A stretch of 64,000 bases of DNA from Torreya grandis (GCA_037957365.1 JARHVA010000251.1:412501-476500); one strand, 5' to 3'. Counted from the first letter of the stretch, positions 38,053-47,189 are shown. A program made the numbers and translations. Notes: generated by a model from the sequence alone, not told the origin.

Positions 38053-39321
38053 ACACTAGTATTTCTAGTGACTAGTTTATTACTACAACTAGTTTTAAAT
38101 TTGAGATTAATTCCTTTTACAATAAATGCTTTTTGGTTATTCTGGTATTGTTATATGATGGTTTGGTTGTGGTTATAGTTATTTCTAAAGATAAATAAAT
38201 TTACAAGTTTCCAAGGAGGTTTCAATGGCTCATTTTTAGTGTTTTTTATCTCTGTGAAGGACCTCCATGATCCTCCCAACATCTTGTAGAACAATATAAA
38301 AATCAGACCATGTTTCTTGCTCTTTGGTGGAAGTTTGGCACCCCATAATCTTAGTTTTAGGCCTCAAATAGAGTAGAAAGGTACTTTGACCAGTTTTAGA
38401 CCCTTGGAAATATTTTTTTGGCCTCTACATGTAGCTTCATATGTTTGGGAGGCATTTTTTAAGGCTTTGACTATAAAAATGTCCCTTTAGCCATGTTTTT
38501 GTACCTAGTGTCATAAAAAACTATGTTTTTCTATCTATAAGTCTTTGGTAGCTTCTCACAACGTTCCTCAACCTCCCAAAAACATCTTGGTTCATATTTA
38601 GACTTGCATTTCTCCTTTGGTGGTGCCCAAAATCAGATAAACTAATAGCAAAAGGAAACTAGGTTTTGGGCACTTCATTTTGGTGCTTCTCTTTAGTGGG
38701 CCCAATTCAAATCCAATGTGATACTTCAAACTTATCTTTTTTTTATTTATTTCTCATTTGATTTATCTTTGTATTATAAAATTAGACTTTATGATTTTAT
38801 GAATTAAGTCATTTTTTGAGAAATTAAATTTAAAGTTAATTTAGAGGTTTTTTAAGCCTTGTATCTTTGCTTGATGAAGATGAAGGGTGAGGCCTAGGTT
38901 GGCAAGAGGCCAATTCCACCTCCAAATCAAAACATATACATTATACAGTCTGATCTAGTTCCAATGACTAGATAGAAGGATAGGTAACCCCTTACCATCA
39001 AGCATATTTTAGTCATTTAGTGCAATTTTTTATAAAAAATGGGTTATTGACAAGAATTTATTTTGTTAATATCTTGTAAATGGTAGCTTAAAATTGAGTG
39101 CCATATTTTTCAAAAGAGTGTATTTTTCAATTTCCCATGTATCTAGCCCCATTTTCATTGTAAAATGCATTGAATTATAGATTTTCAAATTTCGAGGGGG
39201 GGTGTCTGACGTAGTTTTAGGGGGGTTGTATTATGGTTTGTGATTATGCTCTACAATTCTCTTCCTTTTGCACATTTTATTTCTACAACAAAAATAACAA
39301 CACATTAATCTTAATTTTTCA
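38053..39321 (+). other. Leader of element D, no gene recognised
   Basis: Untranslated region between primer site and gag. T-rich, with no long frame and no recognised motif. Confidence 0.6.
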
Positions 39322-40315
39322 ATGGATCTTAACACTATTAATGTACTCACACCCTTCAACTACCAGGAATGTAAAAGTAAGATTATAATGGTTCTTAGGA
39401 GTAAATAGTTATTTTACATAACTATGGGGGTAGGAACTAAGCCCACAACTGATGTAGACAAGATAAAATGGTTTAATAATTATGATGAAACCTCTGGGAT
39501 GTTATGTATTCTAGTGTTGTTATAACTCCTATTTCACATAGAGTTGGGCAAATCTCCCAAATAAGTATGAGACACCCTAGAAACTTGCTTGGGAAAGTTG
39601 ACACCATGAAGGGTCATGAACTTGATATTGAGCTAACTAGATTAAGCCCTAGAAACTTTGACACATTGGAGGACTTATTCACCAAGCTTAAGTCACTTAG
39701 ATTTTAGTTAAAAGATTGTGGAACCAAGGAAAAAAATAAGCATTTAGTTCTTTTTATGCTTGCTAAACTAGGACCAAATTACTCTAGATTTGTTTCTACC
39801 TTTTATCCTACCAAGAGAGCCATAGGAGCCAACTAGAAAATTCCATCCTTAGATGACTTCATTTCATATTTGACTAAGGAATAGGATAAGTTGATCTAGA
39901 TGGGAACCCTCAAGTCTTCTAAACCTTCAACCCTCACTGTTGGGTATGGGAAACAAAAAGCCTCTAGTAGAAAGGATAAGAAACAAATGAGTAAGGATCC
40001 AGAGAATAAGAAAGAATAGAAAACCACTACAAAAACTAGAATTAAAACCTCCTCTTATGAAAAGAAACCTAAGAGAGATAAAGTTAAGTGATCCTATTAC
40101 AAGAGGAATGGGCATGATGAGCACATGTACATGAAGAAATAGATAGACCACCTTATACATCTCTTGGAGAATAATAATATAGGGTTCCTTAATTCCATCA
40201 AATAGTCTTCATCAATAAAAGAATCCTCTAAGGCAAAGGAAAAATGAAAATATAAACCTAAGGGTAAAGCTTTATTTGTATTGTCTTCTACATCTACTTC
40301 ATCCTTGGTTATAGA
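39322..40315 (+). pseudogene. gag pseudogene of element D, up to the B insertion
   Basis: It opens with an ATG giving MDLNTINVLTPFNYQECKSK, matching the copia gag N-terminus. It continues with FNNYDETSGMLC, DTMKGHELDIELTRLSPRNF, TLEDLFTKLKSL, LFMLAKLGPNYSRFVSTF, then a Lys-rich segment. Near 40,090-40,130 is a degenerate knuckle (SYYKRNGHDEHMY) that has lost its cysteines. It is interrupted by several stops and finally by element B, inserted at ATAGA. Confidence 0.88.
40311..40315. repeat. Target-site duplication ATAGA of element B (left)
   Basis: ATAGA precedes B and the same five bases follow it at 50,099-50,103. The match is perfect, consistent with a young insertion. Confidence 0.95.
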
Positions 40316-40652
40316 TGTAGACACCGCAAACGTGTCTGCACCTTGGTTCTCCTCCTTGGCCCTTTCTCCCTCCTAGTCCTCCTTGGTCCCTAACCCACCT
40401 AAGTCTTATTAATTAGAAATTAACATCTATTTTTAATTAAATAAGGCCCCCTTTCCACCCTACCCTTGCCACCTTGGATCCTCCCTTAAATCCCTCCACC
40501 TTCCCCCTAGCATTTATTAGGCCAAATCTCACCATTATATCCCCCCTCGTCCATTTTGGCATCCTTGTGACCATTCTGCCCATGACCCCTCGCCCGGCGG
40601 CGTGCAAGAGTGGGCAGAGGCTATTTTTAGCCTCTGTGCCCATCCTGCGACC

Positions 40653-40704
40653 ACCGACGTCGGCGACCCTTCGGCCGACGTCGGCAAAACTGCCAGCGTC
40701 GGCA
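40653..40704. repeat. CCGACGTCGG palindrome array (LTR, first)
   Basis: Three copies lie in about 50 bases: ACCGACGTCGGC, GGCCGACGTCGGC and a diverged CCAGCGTCGGC. Each is a 10-base palindrome centred on ACGT. The same array is in the 3' LTR (about 49,041-49,092). Confidence 0.8.
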
Positions 40705-41228
40705 GCCTTCATTATCCCCTTCTGCATCCGTTGCAGCCCCCTGGACTCTTGAGCTTGAAAACAGATTCTCTTGACGCTTTGGCTCTGATCTCTCCTCTGT
40801 CTTAACCTCGTGCAATAGCAGTAACAGGTGAAAAGGCCCTGGATCAGTATCTTCTCCTTGCAGCAACTCTTCTGTGGCTCCAGCAACATCTTCTTCTCTC
40901 TTCATTCAGCAAACTAAAGGTAAGCTAGTCTGGTTTTTTTATTTCATTTTAGTATTCAGTCATCTATCTTCTATTGTCTTCTGCTCCCTCTGTCCTTCCA
41001 CCCTGAGAGGCTGCAAAGCCTTCTCAAGCCCCATCCTCTGTGAATCCTCCTCTTCCCTGTCCTCTGTGTCTCTTCCAACTTCCTCACCCCTCTGCCCAAA
41101 AGACCTTGCACCAGGCACCCAACCCGAACTAGACCACTCCCCAATCCATCCAAACTTGTCCCCATTCAGTCTCAGACCCGTCCACAGTCCAGAAAGCAAC
41201 CCAGACCCGACTACAGGCCACAACCCCG

Positions 41229-41321
41229 ACCGACGCCGGTCACTTCCCCAACCGATGTCGGCAGGATAGCCGACGCCGGCAGATCAGATAACCGACGCCA
41301 GTGACATTTCCGACCTCGGCG
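41229..41321. repeat. CCGACNYCGG palindrome array (LTR, second)
   Basis: Five copies (CCGACGCCGG, CCGATGTCGG, CCGACGCCGG, CCGACGCCAG, CCGACCTCGG) are spaced by about 20 bases. They are repeated in the 3' LTR at 49,618-49,710. Confidence 0.8.
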
Positions 41322-41441
41322 ACTGTCTTCAGCCCAACAGCTCTTTCAGGTAATCATTTTGTTTTCTTCTTTCCTTTCTACTTTCTTTGTCACTTCTGTA
41401 TTTTGGCATTCTGTCTTTTATCAGTCACTTATTTCATCAAA

Positions 41442-41511
41442 CAGTGGGTTGACCTCCCTTAAGGAAGTTTTTACACTTCTGGGAACAAGCCTTTTGCTTG
41501 GCAACCCACTG
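41442..41511 (+). other. Three-stem inverted-repeat structure in the B 5' LTR
   Basis: The outer stem CAGTGGGTTG (41,442-41,451) pairs perfectly with CAACCCACTG (41,502-41,511). Inside are hairpin 1 (TCCC..GGAAGT with ACTTCT..GGGA, 41,455-41,484) and hairpin 2 (CAAGC/GCTTG, 41,486-41,500). The same arrangement is at 18,307-18,370 in A with a different outer stem (GTGGACTG/CAGTCCAC), so pairing is kept while sequence changes. It is also present at 49,831-49,900. Confidence 0.65.
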
Positions 41512-41713
41512 CCTATCTGTCTAACATTTTTCTTGTCCTAGTTTCCTTTTTTTCTTGCAGGTGTCATTCCTCCACAGCCAAAGAGGAGTGCTCACAAACG
41601 TCTGGATTTACGGTGCGCAATCTTTAGTCCAGGTACTTCCAAGCCTTGTCCATTACTTTCTTTTAGTTTCTTTCTTTTTAGTCTGAAAAGCGAATTTTAG
41701 GTAGAAACATCTC

Positions 41714-41731
41714 TGGCACGCCCAGTGGGAC
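41714..41731 (+). other. Primer binding site of element B
   Basis: TGGCACGCCCAGTGGGAC lies four bases after the LTR. It is the same tRNA-type site as in A. The reverse complement ends in CCA preceded by a plausible acceptor and T-arm strand. Confidence 0.75.
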
Positions 41732-42883
41732 ACTAGGTTCCTCCTGGGTTCCTTTTTCTTTTTCATTCATTTAGGTGCATTTAGGCTCCTTTCTTCTTGT
41801 CTCTTTCTTCTATTCCAAATGACACTATAAGCGGGACTAAAATGAACCTTTCTTCCTTGCATTCTAGACTAGTCTAAACATCATACTCTCAACCCTTTCT
41901 CAAAACTTGTCTGCATCACAACATCACATTTCGACTTGGGCATTAAAACATATTGCACTTTCATTTCTGCTTGTGCTTGCATTAGTCCACATCTAGTAAC
42001 TTAGACGCATATTGAATGAACCGTAGACACTTGATGTTACACTACCGAATCACATGCACTAAAACACACATAAAACTTACCTGAGACAAGGCCCGACTGG
42101 GATTTCATCACCCAGCGGATACCTTACCCGTCCCGGTGACCCTACTTGGATTTCATCACCAAGGGGGAAGCCCACTCCGTTCTCTGGCGGAGGATAAACT
42201 CTAGGCGAGGTATATCTTGGCTAAGCGAGACCAGCTAACCACTGGAATCGTGAAGTGAGGGGAGCTTGCTCCTTAGCACCAGGCCACGTACCAGACCCTA
42301 ACACAGATCTTTGAGCACCTAAAACAACACCTAAAACCATCTTTAGACCGCCTTTTAGGACCCATTTTTCAGCCAATCTCCCCAAACATTCATCTAAGGC
42401 ATAAGCCACAAGTTTCTAAGGTTAATTCCTAGGATTTATCGCTTAGGCTTGTCTGTCTTTCTCTATTTTCCTCTTCTCATCTATTTGTTTGAGTGTGTGA
42501 GGACGCTTTCTTCTTTGTTTTTCCAAGAACCTTTTGGCTCTCTGGAAAACATAGTCACCGACATCGGTTCTGCCACCGACGTCGGCTTCCCCTGTCACCG
42601 GCATCAGTTCTGCTACCGACGTCGGCTTCATCTGTTACCGACATCGGTTATCTGACCGACGCCGGCCTCATTTCCTACCGACATCAGTTTTTTAACCGAC
42701 ATCGGTCTCTGTCACTGTCCTTTTTCTTCAAAACCAGCGGCCTGAAACCTGTCTTTTCTCTATCAAAAACTCCATTCTGGTTTTCTGAGACTGCAAAAAC
42801 ACAGTTTCTGGAACTAGGACTCTCTTCTTAACCACTTTAGCCAACAGCCACTTCCATCTATCTTGTCTCTAACCAGTCCTATC
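41732..42883 (+). other. Untranslated leader of element B
   Basis: About 1.15 kb between primer site and gag without a recognised gene. It is well conserved with the leader of A in blocks, including two GATTTCATCACC phrases near 42,100-42,160. The end of the leader carries a dense palindrome array (42,557-42,712). Confidence 0.7.
42557..42712. repeat. ACCGACNTCGGT palindrome array in the B leader (eight copies)
   Basis: Eight near-perfect palindromes alternate ATCGG, GTCGG and GCCGG forms, each followed by a short spacer such as TTCTGCC or TTCATCTGTT; the repeat period is about 20 bases. The array ends about 170 bases before the gag ATG. The homologous A array (19,580-19,700) is decayed. Confidence 0.8.
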
Positions 42884-44401
42884 ATGGAGTTCCACTCGGA
42901 GACTGAAAGAACTCCTACAGGACCGACCCCGACCCCGACCCCGACCCCGACTCAAATTCCCATCATCCCTGAAGGGGACCAAGATTTCGAGAGATTCTTG
43001 GACCTCAATACCGCAGCCCTCCAAAACTATCTCGCGAGAAACCCAATGCGAGACCTTTCGCGTGACGTGGCGATGACATCCACACCATTCACCACCCAAT
43101 CCTTTATGACTCAGCCTTTCGCCTCAACCATTAACCCAACCATGGCCAATACGCAAAGTTTGGCCTCCCCGTCTATTTTTAGACCGACCTCCATCGGGGT
43201 TCCGCTACCCCCTCAACTACCTGCAATTCAACCAAGTTCTACATCGTATCAGAACTTGATTGCCTCGACCCCTCACACTCTTGCGCCCACAAATGTAGGA
43301 GTGCCAACCTGTCTTTCTACCAGTGCCACCATTCAACCACCTTTGGCGGTGCCCAGTCAACCTATACCTTCGACCTTCATAACGCAACCACCTCTAGCCT
43401 CCACTTTCGCCCCTGTGACTAGTCATCCGTACATTGTACAACCGACTATGTCGCACACCTCCTCTAGCCTCCTCCAAGCGCCTTACAACCTAGGGGGCGC
43501 TCAACCCGCCAATCTGTCAGCAGATCTTATCAAGATGCTAATGGATAAAATGTCCAGTCTCGAGGCCTCCATTTCTGGTTCAAGCAATACTTTGTCATAT
43601 GAACAAATTTGCAATGAGCCCATCCATCCTTCCGTCCCTATTCGACCATACCCTAACCATTGGGAGCTTCCTAAATTCACTCACTTTCAGAGTAAGGAAG
43701 ACCCACAACAACATCTACGAGCATTTAGACATGCCTGTTATCTTATCGCCCACGATGATGCGTTACTTCTACGCACGTTCCCTATGTCCCTTTCTGGCCC
43801 TGCCCTTGACTGGTATAGTTCTCTTGCCAGACACTCTATCTTTTCATTCATCCAACTCGCCCAACTATTTCTTGACCATTTCTCAATCAACATCACTAAA
43901 CAAGTCTCTATCACAGACCTCTACTCCATCAGACAATTTGATGACGAATCTGTAGTCGATTTTGTCGCTCGTTGGAGAGGCTTGATTAACCAGCTCTCCT
44001 TCTCTTTACCTCAACCCGAGCTCATCGAGCTCTTCTCTCGAGCATGTGCCAACCACATCTCTTCTACCTTGCGGATTCAGACATTTCATACTTTTGACGA
44101 AGCTTTCATCATGGCTCGAAAGCTTGAACTCTGTGCCCTTGAAGAAGATAAGGTCAAATTGCGTAATACCAACGCAAAATCTACTGACCATTCTTCTTCC
44201 AGACCTTCTTCTTCTGCCAATTCTGAATCTACAGGAGTGGCCAACACTGTGGTCGTTAGATCACCATCTTCAACAACAATGAATTACTCTCAACCTTCGA
44301 CATCTTCTAGCATCACCAAACTATTCCAACAATGGTACATTCAGCGTTCTTACACTCCACTTGGAGAACCATACGCTTCCGTTTTGGAAAAAGCTTCTTA
44401 A
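42884..44401 (+). CDS. gag: gag of element B, N-terminal and capsid part (505 codons)
   Basis: I chose the ATG at 42,884 because A has an ATG at the aligned site; the frame is open slightly upstream but without ATG. Residues ~8-25 include a repeated TP segment encoded by a CCGACC hexamer run. IIPEGDQDFERFLDL follows, then a Thr/Pro/Ser-rich linker. The capsid domain (~residues 240-430) has ELPKFTHFQSKEDPQQHLRA, LLRTFPMSLSGPALDWYSSL, YSIRQFDDESVVDFVARWRG and QPELIELFSRACANH, matching the retrotransposon gag domain. It packages element RNA. The frame ends at 44,401, after a run of five A at 44,388-44,392. Confidence 0.9.
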   Translation: MEFHSETERTPTGPTPTPTPTPTQIPIIPEGDQDFERFLDLNTAALQNYLARNPMRDLSRDVAMTSTPFTTQSFMTQPFASTINPTMANTQSLASPSIFRPTSIGVPLPPQLPAIQPSSTSYQNLIASTPHTLAPTNVGVPTCLSTSATIQPPLAVPSQPIPSTFITQPPLASTFAPVTSHPYIVQPTMSHTSSSLLQAPYNLGGAQPANLSADLIKMLMDKMSSLEASISGSSNTLSYEQICNEPIHPSVPIRPYPNHWELPKFTHFQSKEDPQQHLRAFRHACYLIAHDDALLLRTFPMSLSGPALDWYSSLARHSIFSFIQLAQLFLDHFSINITKQVSITDLYSIRQFDDESVVDFVARWRGLINQLSFSLPQPELIELFSRACANHISSTLRIQTFHTFDEAFIMARKLELCALEEDKVKLRNTNAKSTDHSSSRPSSSANSESTGVANTVVVRSPSSTTMNYSQPSTSSSITKLFQQWYIQRSYTPLGEPYASVLEKAS

Positions 44402-45854
44402 GCAGGGGATCCTCAATCTCCCTCCAATCCGACTGCCTCAATTTGACCCCTCTAAAGCCCTCCCTACATGGTATAGAGAGGCCGACTTCTGTCCCTTTCA
44501 TCACGTCCAAGGCCATGACATCGACAACTGCCGAACTTTTAAAAACATCGTCCAAGACATGATCGACAAGGGGGATCTTATTTTAGATAACCCGAACGCC
44601 CCGCCTAATCAACATATTGACATCTTCAAACAACCATTTCTGAATCATCCGCCTACTCAAAACAACATCCAGACTTCGACCAATGACCCTCAAGACCATG
44701 ACATTCACACGATTAGTACTATCTTGCCTCTTGTCCTTGACCAACCTCTTCCATTAAAGGATGAGGAACCTCCTTCTCCTACTAGTCCTCCATCTACCTC
44801 TCTTGTATCGGAGGACGCTTTGACCACATCAATGCCATTAAGCCCACCTTCATCCGAAGACCCTACCTTACCTACTCCTCAACTACAAGTAGAAGGCACG
44901 ATCATCCATGCCCTCTGCCCACTTGAGGAGCCAGACTCTCTTATTTCTTCTCCACCAAGAGAAGAACCAGTCTCTCCACCCGTTTCAACCAAGGAAAACC
45001 CAGTCACGGTTTCCTCTTGTCCTTTGCCTGAGATTGTTACATCTCACTCACCTTCGTCCACATCCAAACCCAAACCCACATCTAACCTCACCTCGCACAA
45101 CGGTGGCCCTCGACCCAAGCACACGAAAGCTACTAGACCACACTGGAAAACTCCTCCCCCACCTTCGTCATTACCTTCAATCTTGGGCCCACATCCATCC
45201 ACTTTAATAGGAGTACTACCTACTCCCATCCTTCACAGAGGCACATCGCCTCCATTACTTCCTCATCCCATCAGACATACATCTTATCCGAACCCTCGAC
45301 CTATGCCTCTTTCACCTCTCAAACCAACGTCACCAACTCTCACTGCAATAAAACATCCAGACCCGTTAGCAGGTTCATATGTCTTGCTCTTACGGCACTT
45401 GTTGCACTCCTCTCGCCTCGACCTCCTGCCTCTTAAACAATATCAATCTCTCGGACCTAAACCACCATGGTTCGATGACACTCGCATTTGTGCGTATCAT
45501 CGCACGCCTGGGCACGACACGGAGCATTGTCATGCCCTCAAGGTCGCCATTCGCCAATGTCTTGGGAATGACACCCTTCTTCTCGACCACATTATCAACA
45601 AACCTTCAACACCACCCCACTCATCAACTCTCAGATTAAGACCATCTTGGTTCGACAACTCCGCATTCTGCCATTATCATCACACTCCAGGACATGACAC
45701 TGAGCGTTGTTGCGCTCTTAAAGCTGTCATTCATCAGCAATGGAGAAAGGATTCCCTTCTCATCAAGGGTCCTCTTGACCACCTTTTCGACAAAACATCA
45801 ACCTCGACTCATGCCTCTCCAACCTCATCACCTAAATCGGGATCTCCACGCTAG
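44361..45854 (+). CDS. gag: gag of element B, C-terminal part in the +1 frame
   Basis: This 497-codon frame overlaps the previous one by 41 bases and continues the gag homology, so the two were probably one protein. Relative to A, B has one extra base near the A-run. It contains a CX2HX4HX4C knuckle (CPFHHVQGHDIDNC) at about residue 44, a long Pro/Thr/Ser-rich linker, and two more knuckles near 45,489-45,532 (CAYHRTPGHDTEHC) and 45,669-45,712 (CHYHHTPGHDTERC). A has only one knuckle in the second position, so B has a duplicated module. Whether the product is made by frameshifting or not at all is unknown. Confidence 0.75.
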   Translation: MENHTLPFWKKLLKQGILNLPPIRLPQFDPSKALPTWYREADFCPFHHVQGHDIDNCRTFKNIVQDMIDKGDLILDNPNAPPNQHIDIFKQPFLNHPPTQNNIQTSTNDPQDHDIHTISTILPLVLDQPLPLKDEEPPSPTSPPSTSLVSEDALTTSMPLSPPSSEDPTLPTPQLQVEGTIIHALCPLEEPDSLISSPPREEPVSPPVSTKENPVTVSSCPLPEIVTSHSPSSTSKPKPTSNLTSHNGGPRPKHTKATRPHWKTPPPPSSLPSILGPHPSTLIGVLPTPILHRGTSPPLLPHPIRHTSYPNPRPMPLSPLKPTSPTLTAIKHPDPLAGSYVLLLRHLLHSSRLDLLPLKQYQSLGPKPPWFDDTRICAYHRTPGHDTEHCHALKVAIRQCLGNDTLLLDHIINKPSTPPHSSTLRLRPSWFDNSAFCHYHHTPGHDTERCCALKAVIHQQWRKDSLLIKGPLDHLFDKTSTSTHASPTSSPKSGSPR

Positions 45855-45889
45855 ACTGTGGTCCCTTTGCCGCCTTTGACCCCCTTATT

Positions 45890-46385
45890 CGACATTAACA
45901 CCGTCCATTTGACCACTAAACCTCAACCGACCTTAACCAACCTTTCAAACATTCTCCCTACCCGCTGGGGGAATTCATCCTTTATTCAAATCTCGACCAA
46001 CTGTTCAACCCAGTCTCTACCACATATCAATCACTCATTTTATCTTAAAACCCGACCAAGTATCCACCGACCCAACCCCCGACCAATTATTCGACTAGTC
46101 TCAACCAAACTTCAACCAAATATCAATCACCCTGACCTCCCGATCAAACATTCAACCAAATCTCGACCAAGTCTCAACCAACCCTCGACCATGCCATCGA
46201 CCAAACCTTTGACCAAACCTTCAACAAACTTTGACCAAACATTTTACCACACTTCAACCAACTCTCGACCAATCAACAATCAAATATCATTCAACCAATC
46301 CTTTTTATCTAAAACATTCAACCTTTCTCAACCAACCAACGACAATGTCAACCAACTTCACATCCATCAATCAACACCTGACCAA
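45890..46385 (+). repeat. TCAACCAA/TCGACCAA-rich spacer replacing pol
   Basis: About 500 bases of imperfect short repeats built on ACCAA (CTCGACCAA, CTTCAACCAA, TATCAATCAC). The spacer starts where homology to the pre-protease region of A ends (A ~23,610) and stops where homology to the A integrase tail resumes (A ~28,350). One frame is open through it for 195 codons, but composition alone explains that. It marks the pol deletion. Confidence 0.8.
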
Positions 46386-46510
46386 TCTGGAAAGAGGCAA
46401 ATGGGGCAGGTTTGCTCCCAATTGACTCGGACCTTAACACACTAGCATGACCCAGGGTCTTATTAGACCTTAAACCCCTTTTTGTGTCTTGCATCTTCGA
46501 CCATTCTTCT
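46385..46510 (+). pseudogene. Integrase C-terminal remnant of element B
   Basis: GKWGRFAPN followed by a stop and LGP, then VLHLRPFF-like residues, corresponds to the last ~40 codons of the A integrase (GKFAPNW and LNALHL at 28,360-28,490). It is all that remains of B's pol. Confidence 0.75.
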
Positions 46511-46514
46511 GCTA

Positions 46515-46536
46515 GTCGAGTACTCATCTACTTGAC
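46515..46536 (+). other. Hairpin GTCGAGT/ACTTGAC of element B
   Basis: A seven-pair stem with one G-T pair and an eight-base loop ACTCATCT. The A equivalent is at 28,505-28,522. Confidence 0.5.
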
Positions 46537-46776
46537 ACGTAACTTGAGCTCGTCCCTTGAGCAATCCTCGTCCTCTTAATCCTCATCCCTTTCGACCCTA
46601 TTCCCCTTTAACAAGTCCTCTACAACCCTTTTAGGATGCAGTGATGCTTTGTCCTAATAAAAAGGGGCGTCCTTGAGCTTCTACAGTCTTGTCCGTGACT
46701 CTCATTCCTATCAATAAATCCAAATCAAGATGTCAAAACATATCCATGGTCACTAAATCAAGTCAAATCAAAAAGA

Positions 46777-47025
46777 CAGACTGATCCCTCGAAGGACAGC
46801 TGTACTATCATTGCTGTATTACTAGACTGATCCCTTGAAGGACAGCTAGGCCAACTTATCAAACATTATTAAGCAAAAATATAGACCACTCCCTCGAAGG
46901 ATGGCTATGACTACTCTGGCAATAAACAACACTTTTCTTAGAAGCTTCCCACATCGATCAGCTTCGCAACATGACCATTACATCAAGTGACATCTCTATG
47001 CAGGCTTCCCGCATCGATCAGTCTG
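46777..47025 (+). other. Conserved hairpin array of element B (five hairpins)
   Basis: H1 (46,777-46,802), H2 (46,823-46,848) and H3 (46,882-46,907) are each 26 bases: three pairs, a bulged A, three pairs, a bulged A or C, three pairs, then a six-base loop CTCGAA or CTTGAA. The stems are perfect: CAG-CTG-TCC, TAG-CTG-TCC and TAG-CCA-TCC against their complements. H4 (46,941-46,965) has GAAGCT/AGCTTC and H5 (47,001-47,025) CAGGCT/AGTCTG, around TCCCACATCGATC and TCCCGCATCGATC. The A array matches in order and design. It is likely an RNA structure; role unknown. Confidence 0.75.
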
Positions 47026-47087
47026 TGCAAAAAAAAATAAAAAAAAAATGAGTCACGGACATTGGCTTGTAGTTGTCTCAGGGTCTC

Positions 47088-47096
47088 CTATAAAAG
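47088..47096 (+). promoter_or_regulatory. TATA-like box in the 3' region of element B
   Basis: CTATAAAAG in the context CTCAGGGTCTCCTATAAAAG, followed by GGGCAAGG. It is conserved with 29,066 in A. It follows the hairpin array by about 60 bases. Confidence 0.35.
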
Positions 47097-47169
47097 GGGC
47101 AAGGTTATTCCTGCTCTTAAACTGGGTTACCCTATCCTCCTCCTATCACCGGCTCAAGGGACTTCAGGC

Positions 47170-47189
47170 TCACTTTAATGTCAAAGTGA
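47170..47189 (+). other. Hairpin TCACTTT/AAAGTGA of element B
   Basis: A perfect seven-pair stem around AATGTC. The A counterpart has six pairs and loop AACATC. Confidence 0.5.

Larger units (their letters stand above)
40316..41709 (+). repeat. 5' LTR of element B
   Basis: It begins TGTAGACACCGCAAACGTG and ends GTAGAAACA. It contains palindrome arrays at 40,653-40,704 and 41,229-41,321, candidate splice sites, and the three-stem structure at 41,442-41,511. Open frames of up to 131 codons occur on both strands but resemble no protein. Confidence 0.95.

Noticed and set aside
40437..40905. Minus-strand frames of 92-150 codons in the B LTR
   Set aside because: GC-rich LTR sequence opens several frames at once on both strands; no domain, and no counterpart in A.
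40874..41269. 131-codon frame in the B LTR, repeated at 49,263-49,658
   Set aside because: It is present twice only because LTRs are duplicated. It has no family resemblance, is absent from the A LTR, and crosses candidate splice sites.
45858..46445. 195-codon frame after gag in B
   Set aside because: Low-complexity translation of ACCAA repeats, joined to the integrase tail in a different frame.
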